Positions 1-8,622 of a stretch of DNA of 64,000 nucleotides are shown here, piece by piece (positions within the stretch are counted from its first letter, which is position 1; every line of letters begins with the position of its first letter). The translations under genes and the position numbers were made by a program. The notes beneath the pieces are model-generated. The model searched no databases, was not told the origin of the DNA, and saw nothing but the letters and a program-made list of their open reading frames with translations. The stretch is from an uncultured Olsenella sp. (GTDB lineage Bacteria; Actinomycetota; Coriobacteriia; Coriobacteriales; Atopobiaceae). The stretch is from positions 115,648 through 179,647 of the forward strand of contig OMVJ01000012.1 in the NCBI GenBank assembly GCA_900314495.1. The letters are read 5' to 3'.

Positions 1-1644
1 AAGCGACATGTAGTCACCCGACCACTCGCCCTCAGCGGGGAACCACACGGCCACCGCCGGCGCGTACTCGCCGCCGGCAAGCAGCCCGCCAATCCGCTGC
101 GTATAGGCCATGAGCTGCGCAAACTCCGGGTACTGGGGGTTGTGGCCGCCCGCCCAGAAGTGCGCGGGGCAGTCGGAATCCGGGAAGTCCTTGGCCGTGA
201 AGGCATGCGGAACAAAGCGGTTCACGCCACGCACCAGCATGTAGTCCACCAGCCACTTGTCCAGTCGGTTGCCACCCGCCCAGCCGAAGGCACCAAAGAC
301 CTCGGCCATGCAGAGGCCGTTCTTCTTTGCGTCCAAGTGCGCAAGAGATCCGCCCAGCTTGCCCAGGGCGTGATCGAAGAACTCCATCTCCCAGCCCGGC
401 TTGTGGAAGGCGCGGAAGAGGCCCTGGTCATAGCCCGGCTGCAGCTGCTGCATCACCACGTCGATGCCCGCCATGTCCGCGTGTGCCATGGCGCGGAAGA
501 AGTGACCGGCGCCGTAGCCCAGGCGCGCCACCGCGTGGTTGTCCTCGATGGTATGACCGATGTGGCGCACGCCGTGGGTATGGCACCAGTCGGCAATCAC
601 GCCGTCAAAGTTCTGCGAGTAAAGCTGGCTGACCAGGTCCATGTAGGAAGCGCGCAGCACGTGCGCATCCTCCGAGTCACCAAAGAAGAGCAGCGGCAGG
701 TAGGGCATGATGGTCTGCTCGTCCAGCCCAGCCAGCTTCGTGCCAGCCAGCCGCTGGGCCAGCAGCGCCGCAAGATCGTCGCGCCAGGGCAGCGGCATCT
801 GCGGGTTGCGGCCAATGCTCGCGCTCTCGGACCCATGGATGTTGCCAAAGCGCGGCTCGTCGCTGAAGAAGCCCTGGAAGGTGCCGCCAAAGTCCGTGCC
901 AAAGTGCTCGTAAACGGGCTGGTACACGGTGTCCAGCAGCACCTGCGTGGCGGCGGGGTCAATGGGGTTGAGGTAGCCCTCGGTCTCCTTCTCGCCACCC
1001 TTGAATCCCACGGTCAGCACGCACACGTACCACTTGCCCGCGGGCAGGTTAACGTCCACGACCGCTCGCTCCGGCTCGTTCATGCCCGTGGGGTTGCCGA
1101 TGGCATCAAACATGGGGCGGTCAGTCATGTAGTCCGCGCGGCGGTGCACGCCAGCCGTGAGGTCAATGGCCTCGCTGGCATCAGGCTCGTCCGGCTCGTT
1201 GCGGCGGATGGCCCACACACCCAGGATCTGCGCCTTGGGGTCGGTCATCATCAGCTGGTAGGTGAGGTTGAGCTCCGCGCCCTCCAGCGGCCCCATCACG
1301 TCAAAAGTCGAGAGCCGCAGGTACTTCTTACACAGTTCGGGGTGGCTGCGCTTCACCTCGCCGTTTGCGAAGCCCGTGGGGAAGTGGCTGTCGTCGAGCA
1401 GCCACATGCGCATGCCGCGCGCCTTGCACTCGTCCAGGATCACGCCCAGGTCGCGCCACCAGCCCTCGCCGTTGAAGTCGTCGTGCGGGCGCGCCTCCAC
1501 GCACAGGGCGTCGATGCCGCTCTCCTGGATGTGGCCCACCATCTCGCGCAAGCGGGCTTCGCCGTCGGTGGAACCGTGCACCCACAGGAAGGGTGCCACG
1601 GCCTGCCTGGTGTCGTCAGTCAGGATCTCTTCGATGCGGGACAT
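1..1644 (-). CDS. putative glycoside hydrolase, GH106-like (3' end beyond window)
   Basis: The first 548 codons are present; the gene runs off the left edge, so the C-terminus is missing. The ATG at 1644 is preceded by GAGAGGAG. An early segment reads like the barrel strand of rhamnosidase-like hydrolases (MRMWLLDDSHFPTGFANG, about residue 85), followed by a long Trp/His/Asp-rich region with FFSDEPRFG and HTIEDN motifs, typical of sugar-binding (beta/alpha)8 enzymes. There is no signal peptide, so it is probably cytoplasmic. It is divergent from an AraC regulator, a common arrangement for sugar-utilisation loci. The family assignment to GH106-like proteins is from memory of motifs; the substrate is unknown. 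Confidence 0.6.
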   Translation of the reverse strand, partial: MSRIEEILTDDTRQAVAPFLWVHGSTDGEARLREMVGHIQESGIDALCVEARPHDDFNGEGWWRDLGVILDECKARGMRMWLLDDSHFPTGFANGEVKRSHPELCKKYLRLSTFDVMGPLEGAELNLTYQLMMTDPKAQILGVWAIRRNEPDEPDASEAIDLTAGVHRRADYMTDRPMFDAIGNPTGMNEPERAVVDVNLPAGKWYVCVLTVGFKGGEKETEGYLNPIDPAATQVLLDTVYQPVYEHFGTDFGGTFQGFFSDEPRFGNIHGSESASIGRNPQMPLPWRDDLAALLAQRLAGTKLAGLDEQTIMPYLPLLFFGDSEDAHVLRASYMDLVSQLYSQNFDGVIADWCHTHGVRHIGHTIEDNHAVARLGYGAGHFFRAMAHADMAGIDVVMQQLQPGYDQGLFRAFHKPGWEMEFFDHALGKLGGSLAHLDAKKNGLCMAEVFGAFGWAGGNRLDKWLVDYMLVRGVNRFVPHAFTAKDFPDSDCPAHFWAGGHNPQYPEFAQLMAYTQRIGGLLAGGEYAPAVAVWFPAEGEWSGDYMSL

Positions 1645-1850
1645 TGCTGCTCCTCTCGCGCAAGCCACCAGACGTCGCAGACTACTGGCGCCGGCAGGCT
1701 CATCATTTGCCATCAATTGTCACCCTTTGGGCAACCATCTGTTCTGAAACAAAGTATCAGGTGTGGCGGTGCGTTGCGGAATATCCGATAATGACCTATG
1801 CCTATCGTTTCTTTACCTATATTGCGAACACTCTCCAAAGGGAGGCAGCC

Positions 1851-2852
1851 GTGACGCCAGAGGAGTTCCGCGTCTCGCTCACGCAATTGAACGAAAAGGA
1901 ACTGCGCTACAAGCAGTGTCCCCAGGCATCGCTGCATTCCATGCCCGCTTCCACCCGCGCACACCCGTACGAAGCCGAGTTCAAGGCCGTTTTTCCCCTT
2001 CCGCCTGGCGGCTCGGGCATTACGCTTGGGCGGCAGAACCGCTTTGCCATCGTTCCTTTGCACAGCCATGACTATGTAGAGATGAACTATGTGTACACCG
2101 GCACGGCAACCACGATCATCGACGGCAAGAACGTGGAGATGCACGTCGGAGATGTATCGCTTCTTGACACAGGTGCCGTACACACGATTCTGCCACTTGG
2201 GGAGCAAGACATTTTGCTCAACTTCCTGGTTCCTATCAGCCAGCTGCAGGGGCTGCTCACGCGCGTGGCACCTCAGACCGGTGACGTGGCGGCGCTCCTA
2301 TGGGACTCCATGAACACGCGCCGCGACCACGACCGCTATTTACTGGTTCACACGGCGAGCTCCCCCGTCTTCAGAAACCTTGTGGAGCGTGCGTTCTGCG
2401 AGCAGCTGGACCCTGCTGTGGATTCGGACTTGGCAATCGAGTGCTACCTCACCCTCATGTGGGTGGAGCTCACGCGTTGCTGGCAGGCGCAGATGGAGGA
2501 CGCGTCACGCTCGGGCGAGCACGTATTTATCACAGAGATTCTGCGCTACATGCAGCTGCATTGCACCGATTGCACTCTGGACTCGGTGTCTGAGCACTTT
2601 GGATACAACCCCAGCTACCTCTCGCGTATGGTTTCCCAGCGCACGGGCAAGACCTTCAAGGCGCACATAACGGAAGCACGGCTTGCGCTGGCGGCGCGGC
2701 GCCTACGCACCAGCGACGAAAGCATTGCCTCAGTTGCGGAGGCCTGCGGCTATCGCAACCAGACGGTCTTCTACCAGAAGTTTCGTGAGCGCTTTGGCTG
2801 CACGCCACGCGAGATGAGACAGGGGGACGCACCTTCTGTCTCATTCGAATGA
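1851..2852 (+). CDS. AraC-family transcriptional regulator with cupin sensor domain
   Basis: This 333-residue protein has an N-terminal cupin sensor (HSHDYVEMNYVYTG, then GDVSLLDTGAVHTI) and a C-terminal double helix-turn-helix of AraC type (FGYNPSYLSRMV ... SVAEACGYRNQTVFYQKFRE). I chose the GTG at 1851 because GGGAGG lies 5 bases upstream; an in-frame ATG at 1791 would add 20 residues and has no clear ribosome binding site. The gene is divergent from the glycoside-hydrolase-like gene, its likely target, with the shared promoter region at 1645-1850. The last dozen residues (after the normal AraC end GCTPRE) are encoded by a dispersed palindromic repeat at 2814-2844. Confidence 0.85.
   Translation: MTPEEFRVSLTQLNEKELRYKQCPQASLHSMPASTRAHPYEAEFKAVFPLPPGGSGITLGRQNRFAIVPLHSHDYVEMNYVYTGTATTIIDGKNVEMHVGDVSLLDTGAVHTILPLGEQDILLNFLVPISQLQGLLTRVAPQTGDVAALLWDSMNTRRDHDRYLLVHTASSPVFRNLVERAFCEQLDPAVDSDLAIECYLTLMWVELTRCWQAQMEDASRSGEHVFITEILRYMQLHCTDCTLDSVSEHFGYNPSYLSRMVSQRTGKTFKAHITEARLALAARRLRTSDESIASVAEACGYRNQTVFYQKFRERFGCTPREMRQGDAPSVSFE
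2814..2844. repeat. REP-like palindrome, copy 1
   Basis: The arms ATGAGACAG and CTGTCTCAT are perfect inverted repeats around a GGGGACG core. The copy lies inside the 3' end of the AraC gene and supplies its last codons. Related copies are at 2849, 2899, 20092, 20123, 35386, 35514 and, more divergent, 51789. Confidence 0.8.
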
Positions 2853-2927
2853 GACTCGGGGCCGGTTCTCGCGTCTCATTGAGCACGACGGAACGCCTAT
2901 GAGACGCGAGAACCGGCACCCTGTCTC
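2849..2927. terminator. two inverted REP-like copies forming a long hairpin between convergent genes
   Basis: Copy 2 (2849-2879) and copy 3 (2899-2927) are inverted relative to each other. GCCGGTTCTCGCGTCTCAT at 2861-2879 is the exact reverse complement of 2899-2917, a 19-bp stem with a 19-base loop. It lies between the AraC gene (+) and the HAD gene (-), and its right half provides the last codons and stop of the HAD gene. It probably ends transcription from both sides, although there is no strong T-run. Confidence 0.6.
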
Positions 2928-3724
2928 TTCGCCTGCGCGGCAAGAGCCTCGGCCACCGTGTCCACCAGTACGTCGGCACGCTCGCGCACACGCGCGACGG
3001 AGCGGTTGAACGTGAAGCCCAGGTCGGCCGCCTCAATCATGGGCAGGTCGTTGTAGGAGTCGCCGACAGCCGCCGTCGCGCGGGCACCAAACAGACGCTT
3101 GGCCGCCAGGAGCCCCGTGCCCTTGGTACAGCCAGCGGCAATCACGTCCACGGATCCCTCGTTCTGGTTGGGCGTCACCACATCGCCCATGTCGCGCAGA
3201 ATCTCTTCGCACACGCGCTTGGCGCCCTCGACCGTGCCGATGCCCAGCGCAACAACCTGAATTTCGCCGGGAACGTCTTCGTAGCGGCTCACGTGACGCA
3301 GGCCCGGAAAGGGCAAACGGGCCGTGCTGTAGTACTCCCCTCCCGCGCCAACGAAGGGCGCATGTGCGGCACGGCCACCCCAGCGCCGCACCAACTCCAG
3401 CATGGCATCGCGCGGAACGGTGTGGTTCTCCAGCACGTTGAGCTGGCCGTCCAGCACCGTGGCACCGCTGGCAGAGATGATGAAATCCGGCCGCAGGTCG
3501 CTGGGAACCTGCACCATGAGACCGCGTTCCGGCCGCCCCGTGCAAATGCCAAAGAGGCCGCCTTGCAGCTGGTAGGCACGGATGGCTTCTCTGTCACCCC
3601 GCACGAAGCGGCCCTTGGGGCGGTCGTGCATCAGCAGCGTACCGTCGAAGTCGCTCGCAAAGAGCAGGCCGTCCAGCGGACGGCCCGAGCGATTGGTCAT
3701 AGTGTCATTCGTCGCGTTGCGCAT
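2897..3724 (-). CDS. Cof-type HAD-superfamily hydrolase
   Basis: This 275-residue cytoplasmic phosphatase of the Cof/sugar-phosphatase branch carries the nucleophile motif DFDGTLL with Asp25 and Asp27, and the C-terminal acidic motif GDSYNDLPMIEAAD that binds magnesium. The spacing between them fits a type C2 cap. The ATG at 3724 has GGAGGAGAA upstream. The final residues (KRQGAGSRVS) come from a REP-like copy, so the native C-terminus has been replaced or extended by repeat sequence. It is a single gene, convergent with the AraC regulator. The substrate cannot be told from sequence; members dephosphorylate sugar phosphates, flavin precursors or PLP. Confidence 0.85.
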   Translation of the reverse strand: MRNATNDTMTNRSGRPLDGLLFASDFDGTLLMHDRPKGRFVRGDREAIRAYQLQGGLFGICTGRPERGLMVQVPSDLRPDFIISASGATVLDGQLNVLENHTVPRDAMLELVRRWGGRAAHAPFVGAGGEYYSTARLPFPGLRHVSRYEDVPGEIQVVALGIGTVEGAKRVCEEILRDMGDVVTPNQNEGSVDVIAAGCTKGTGLLAAKRLFGARATAAVGDSYNDLPMIEAADLGFTFNRSVARVRERADVLVDTVAEALAAQAKRQGAGSRVS

Positions 3725-3772
3725 GTGGTTCTCCTCCGCCGCAGGCGAGAGAAACCCCGCCGTGCAAGAAAG

Positions 3773-3844
3773 AGTGTACGGATTTCGTGCGTCACGCAGC
3801 GTTTGCCCAGCTGGCTCTTGGCCAAGACACAGAATCCGTACACT
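3773..3844. repeat. paired inverted 12-bp repeats
   Basis: AGTGTACGGATT at 3773-3784 is exactly inverted at 3833-3844, and similarity continues inwards. The block sits upstream of the HAD gene and downstream of the CMD-cupin gene. It resembles a two-copy inverted REP doublet but is a different family from the TGAGAC repeats. Confidence 0.6.
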
Positions 3845-3865
3845 TAAACTGACGCATGAGCGAAA

Positions 3866-3894
3866 GGGGCCGCCCCACCGTTCGGGACAGCCCC
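3866..3894 (-). terminator. rho-independent terminator of the flavodoxin/CMD-cupin operon
   Basis: On the minus strand an 11-bp stem (GGGGCTGTCCC with GGGGCGGCCCC, including G-U pairs) and a 7-base loop are followed by TTTC. It lies about 65 bases after the stop of the CMD-cupin gene. Confidence 0.65.
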
Positions 3895-3957
3895 TGATTC
3901 TTGCACGTCACTTGGCATATCGGCGGCTTTGGCGCCTGGCGAACGCTCCACCCTGCC

Positions 3958-4725
3958 TTACTGCGCGAGCCTGGCGTAGTCCTCGGGGTCCACGGGCTCG
4001 CACCACTCGTTGGAGCAGTTCTCACCCTCAACCTCAATGGCCAGGTGGCTGAACCAGGAGTCCGCCGCGGCACCGTGCCAGTGCTTGACCTCGGCCGGGA
4101 TGTGCACCACGTCGCCGGGGCGCAGCGCGCGGGCGGGACGGCCCCACTCCTGGTACCAGCCGCGACCGGCCACGCACACCAGCATCTGGCCGCCGCCCTT
4201 GGTGGCGTGGTGGATGTGCCAGTGGTTGCGGCAACCGGGCTCGAAGGTCACGTTGTGCATGGGCACCTGCTCGCCGCTCACGGCAAAGAGGTAGGACTGG
4301 CCGTCAAAGTACTGGGCGAAGGCATCGTTTGGCTCGCCGATGGGGAAGATGCAGTTGCGCTCAAACTCCGCGCGAGCGTCCGTGGCCGCGGTGGCCGCGT
4401 CGTCCGCCCAGACCTCCTTGGCCATGTTGAAGGCCGCCCAGGCCTTGGGCCAGCCAACATAGAAGGCCGCATGGGTGATGACCTCGGCAATCTGGGCGCG
4501 AGTGACACCGTTCTTGCGCGCGGTCGTGAGGTGGTACTTGAAGCTGGAGTCCTCCATGCCCATGGCCATGAGGCTCACCACCGTGACCAGGCTGCGGTCG
4601 CGCAGGCTCAGCTCCTCCTGGCGGTTCCACACCTGCCCAAACAGCACGTCGTCGTTGAGCTCCGCGAACTTGGGGGCGAACTCGCCCAGGGCGTCGCGGC
4701 CAGCCGTCTGCACAATCTTTGCCAT
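3958..4725 (-). CDS. carboxymuconolactone decarboxylase-like / cupin fusion protein
   Basis: This 255-residue two-domain protein has an AhpD/CMD-like helical domain at residues 1-115 (RDRSLVTVVSLMAMG ... ITHAAFYVGWPKAW) and a cupin domain at about 135-240 with the metal motif HWHIHHATKGGGQ and later H-W-H in VKHWHG. The usual CxxC of AhpD peroxidases is absent, so it is not a canonical AhpD. The ATG at 4725 has GGAGAAGAA upstream. It follows the flavodoxin gene by 42 bases, so the two are probably co-transcribed and may act together in redox or aromatic/lactone chemistry. The function is not established. Confidence 0.8.
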   Translation of the reverse strand: MAKIVQTAGRDALGEFAPKFAELNDDVLFGQVWNRQEELSLRDRSLVTVVSLMAMGMEDSSFKYHLTTARKNGVTRAQIAEVITHAAFYVGWPKAWAAFNMAKEVWADDAATAATDARAEFERNCIFPIGEPNDAFAQYFDGQSYLFAVSGEQVPMHNVTFEPGCRNHWHIHHATKGGGQMLVCVAGRGWYQEWGRPARALRPGDVVHIPAEVKHWHGAAADSWFSHLAIEVEGENCSNEWCEPVDPEDYARLAQ

Positions 4726-4767
4726 GTTCTTCTCCTCAATGTACCCAGAGGTGTGCTTCGCCCAGCC

Positions 4768-5229
4768 CTACTTGACCAGCTTGTCGATGTCGCGACTGCC
4801 GTGGATCAGCACGCCGCGCTCCACCGCGGCCCCCTTGGCCGCGGCCGCCAGCGCGCGGTGCGCGCCGCCGATGCCGGAACCGCCGCTCGTGGCGAAGGGT
4901 ACCACGGTCTTGCCCGTCAGGTCGTAGTCCTCCAAGAACGTCTCCACCTGGCGCGGCGCCTCGCCCCACCAAATGGGAAAGCCCACGTAAACGGTGTCGT
5001 AGTCGGCCATGTTGGCCACGCGCGTGGTAATTGCCGGGCGGCACGAGTGATCGTTCATCTCCACCGTGCTGCGGCTCTTGCGGTCGTGCCAGTCCAGGTC
5101 CGCCGCGGTGTAGGGCTCAACGGGGGCAATCTCCACCAGGTCCGCGTCAGCCGCCTGCGCGACCTGCCGTGCCACGCGCTCCGTGGTTCCGGTTGCCGAG
5201 AAATACGCAACGAGCTTCTTACCTGCCAT
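4768..5229 (-). CDS. flavodoxin
   Basis: This 153-residue FMN-binding electron carrier has the phosphate loop YFSATGTTERVA near the N-terminus, then YVGFPIWWGEAP and FATSGGSGIGG, the two loops that sandwich the flavin ring. The length fits the flavodoxin_4 family common in gut anaerobes. The ATG at 5229 has GCAGGAA upstream. It is the first gene of a two-gene unit with the CMD-cupin fusion. The 5230-5450 gap upstream carries its promoter; TTGAAC followed about 18 bases later by TAGACA is a possible but weak candidate. Confidence 0.85.
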   Translation of the reverse strand: MAGKKLVAYFSATGTTERVARQVAQAADADLVEIAPVEPYTAADLDWHDRKSRSTVEMNDHSCRPAITTRVANMADYDTVYVGFPIWWGEAPRQVETFLEDYDLTGKTVVPFATSGGSGIGGAHRALAAAAKGAAVERGVLIHGSRDIDKLVK

Positions 5230-5450
5230 GTTCCTGCCTTCTTCCTGCCAGCCGCGCTGGACGCCCCAGCGCTGGCATCTCCTTTTTGTTGCTTCCCATT
5301 ACACCCCCGTGGGCAGTCAGTGTCTAATGCCTATTCATTTGCGGGTTCAATGCTCCGGGGGCATGCTTTTGCGTGGCCCATCAGGGCGCCAAATCGGCCG
5401 AGGTGAGATGCCGTTCAGTTTCTGGGCCTTTTGGCAGCTAAGAGTGACCG

Positions 5451-6923
5451 CTACCTCACCCCGGGCGATTTGCGCACCTTCGAGGCAGCCTCAAGCGCGA
5501 CCACCACTTGGGGAATTGCCGCGGAATCCAGCCCGTCGTATTGCATGACGAAGCGGGCGCAGCCGTCGGGGCGGGTGGCGTTGTGGTCGTCGTGTGCGTA
5601 GTCAGAGAGGGGCGCCAGCCGCACGCCTCGGGCGAGCGTGGCGCGGGCGATGTCCTGCTCAATGCCCCTGACCTGCGGCGCATTGGTCGTAGCGCATATG
5701 TCCGCCACGTCCAGCGACAACACGAAGTGCAGACCCGAGTCCGCCTCCTCAAATGAAGCGCGCACACCCAGCCTGCTCGCACGTATGGCTCCCAGCAGCT
5801 GGTCGCGCAGGCGGCGTTGCTGCGTGCGATATCGCGAGACGTGCCGGTCGTAGTCGCCCGACTCCAACAGGCGAGCCAGCGCCACCTGGTCCACCACGCT
5901 CACCGTACAGGCCAGCCAGCCCAAGCGCTCGCGCCACACGGGCATAAGGTCGTCAGGCAACACCAAGTAAGCCAGGCGCAAGGCAGACGAGAGGCTCTTG
6001 GAAAACGTGTTCACGTACAGCACGCGCCCGGCGGTGTCCGACGCAAGGAGCGGCGGAACGGGACGGCCCGCCATACGGAACTCGCAGTCGTAGTCGTCCT
6101 CCACGATGCGCCGCTCGCCCGATGCCGCCCAGCTCAGAAGCTCAAAACGCCGCGCCACGCTGGTCACGCGGCCCGTGGGAAACTGGTGGGAAGGCATAAC
6201 GTGGGCAACGCTGGCGTCCGTCGCCGCCAGCAGGTCCACCCGCATGCCCTCCTCGTCCGCTGGCACAAAACTCACGGGAAGGTCGCACGCATCGTACGTT
6301 TGCCACACACGACTGTAGCCGGGGTCTTCCACGGCCACACGCGTGCCAGCTCCAAGCAAACGCGCCACCATCATGTACACCACCTGCGCGCCAGCACCCA
6401 CCACCACGTTGCTGGGATTCACCTCTACCCCGCGAACGCGCCGCAGGTAGGAAGCTATGGCGGCGCGCAGGCGCTCCGTGCCTTGCGCGGGCTGGGCGGC
6501 AAACAGCGTCTCGCGCGGCTCCTGCGCCAGAGTCTGACGCAACGCACGCTCCCACAGGTTGGCAGCGGATGAATCGGCCCGCGTGGCAGGCCGAGAGAAG
6601 TCTGCCAGCAGGGGCGGCTCCGGCGCTCCTCCCGCTGGCACGTTGCTGGCACCCTTCGACGAATGCGTCACCGCCAGCTGCGGCAAAGCATTCACGTAGT
6701 AGCCACTCCGCGGGCGGGCCGTCACGTACCCTTCCGCCTCCAACTGCGCGTAGGCGTTCTCCACCGTGACCAGCGCCACCCCAAGCTGGGAGGCAAGCGC
6801 GCGCTTGGAGGGCAGGCGGTCCCCCGCGGCCAGCTCCCCGCTGAGCACGTCGTTGCGCACGCATCGGTACAGGTACTCGTAGCGCGGCAGCGTGCCCCGC
6901 GCAGACATGTCGTAGTTCAGCAT
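5451..6923 (-). CDS. pdxR: MocR/PdxR-type regulator (GntR HTH + aminotransferase domain)
   Basis: This 490-residue protein has an N-terminal winged helix of GntR type (RLPSKRALASQLGVALVTVENAYAQL split as GDRLPSKRALASQLGV and VTVENAYAQLE, residues 35-70). A linker and a fold-type I aminotransferase-like domain follow, with the PLP lysine in VNTFSKSLSSALRLAYLV. MocR proteins sense PLP. It is divergent from pdxS, the classic arrangement in which PdxR activates pdxST and represses itself. The ATG at 6923 has a GGGGG-rich upstream stretch; the next Met (6908) lacks one. The pdxR symbol rests on domain plus context. Confidence 0.85.
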   Translation of the reverse strand: MLNYDMSARGTLPRYEYLYRCVRNDVLSGELAAGDRLPSKRALASQLGVALVTVENAYAQLEAEGYVTARPRSGYYVNALPQLAVTHSSKGASNVPAGGAPEPPLLADFSRPATRADSSAANLWERALRQTLAQEPRETLFAAQPAQGTERLRAAIASYLRRVRGVEVNPSNVVVGAGAQVVYMMVARLLGAGTRVAVEDPGYSRVWQTYDACDLPVSFVPADEEGMRVDLLAATDASVAHVMPSHQFPTGRVTSVARRFELLSWAASGERRIVEDDYDCEFRMAGRPVPPLLASDTAGRVLYVNTFSKSLSSALRLAYLVLPDDLMPVWRERLGWLACTVSVVDQVALARLLESGDYDRHVSRYRTQQRRLRDQLLGAIRASRLGVRASFEEADSGLHFVLSLDVADICATTNAPQVRGIEQDIARATLARGVRLAPLSDYAHDDHNATRPDGCARFVMQYDGLDSAAIPQVVVALEAASKVRKSPGVR

Positions 6924-6953
6924 GCCGGCCCCCTAGTCCAAAGCTAGGCCCAA

Positions 6954-7020
6954 TCTGGCCCCATCGTGCTTGCGCATCTGGCTCTATTCTGACCTTATAT
7001 ATTACTCAAGTTCTGGCTCT
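6954..7020. promoter_or_regulatory. candidate PdxR operator: three TCTGGC direct repeats
   Basis: TCTGGCCCCAT (6954), TCTGGCTCTAT (6977) and TCTGGCTCTTT (7012) lie in the same orientation in the 165-base gap between pdxR and pdxS, the first pair 23 bases apart. MocR regulators usually bind directly repeated sites here. A TATATT at 6998-7003 is a possible -10 for pdxS. Confidence 0.5.
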
Positions 7021-7088
7021 TTTCGTACGTCCAGTTGAGCCGTAGCATCTCTCGGCATACCAGCGCAACCACGCGAGAGGAGCCACAC

Positions 7089-7990
<902 letters not shown>

Positions 7991-7991
<1 letters not shown>

Positions 7992-8620
7992 TGGGCGCGC
8001 TTAGTGCCTGCAACGTGCCAGCGGACGGCAACGTCACGGCGGTGCTTGCCGTGCAAGGCGCCTTCGCCGAGCACGAACGCATGCTGGACGCCCTTGGCCA
8101 GCCCTGGTTCGAGCTCCGCGACGCGGACGACCTGGAGCTCCCCTTCGCCCGGCTGATCCTCCCCGGCGGTGAGTCCACCACGCAGGGCAAGCTGCTGCGC
8201 GAACGCGGCATGTTGGAGCCGCTGCGCGAGCGCGTGCTGGCCGGCATGCCGGTACTCGCCACCTGCGCGGGGTTGATCCTCCTGGCCCAGCGCGTGGAGG
8301 GAGACGGATCCCGCGCCACCACCCCGCGGCCGGACCAGGTGGGCCCCTGGCTGGCAACGCTAGACGTGACGGTGGAGCGCAACGCCTACGGCCGACAGCT
8401 GGGCAGCTTCCACACGACGGCGCCCTTCGACGGGCTGGGCCAGGTGCCCATGAGCTTCATCCGCGCGCCCTACGTGAGCGCGGTGGGGCCAAAGTCCCAG
8501 GTCCTGGCCCGGGTGGACGGCCGCGTGGTGGCCGTGCGCCAGGGCAGCCAGCTGGCCCTGGCCTTCCATCCCGAACTCGATGGCGACCCCCGCATCCACG
8601 AGCTCTTCCTCTCGCTCTAA
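7991..8620 (+). CDS. pdxT: pyridoxal 5'-phosphate synthase, glutaminase subunit PdxT
   Basis: This 209-residue class I glutamine amidotransferase supplies ammonia to PdxS. The triad is visible as Cys92 (VLATCAGLILLA) and His193/Glu195 (AFHPEL). The LPGGESTT oxyanion-hole motif is at residues 58-65, and RAPY and GRQLGSFH are typical of the family. Its ATG shares a base with the TAA of pdxS. It has about 10 extra N-terminal residues compared with most PdxT proteins. Confidence 0.96.
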
Positions 8621-8622
8621 AA

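Noticed and set aside
142..1791. Long plus-strand open frame of 549 codons
   Set aside because: It is antisense to the glycoside-hydrolase-like gene. The composition (His/Val/Ala/Arg-rich, no domain) is typical of a GC-rich shadow frame, and the minus-strand gene has a ribosome binding site and recognisable motifs.
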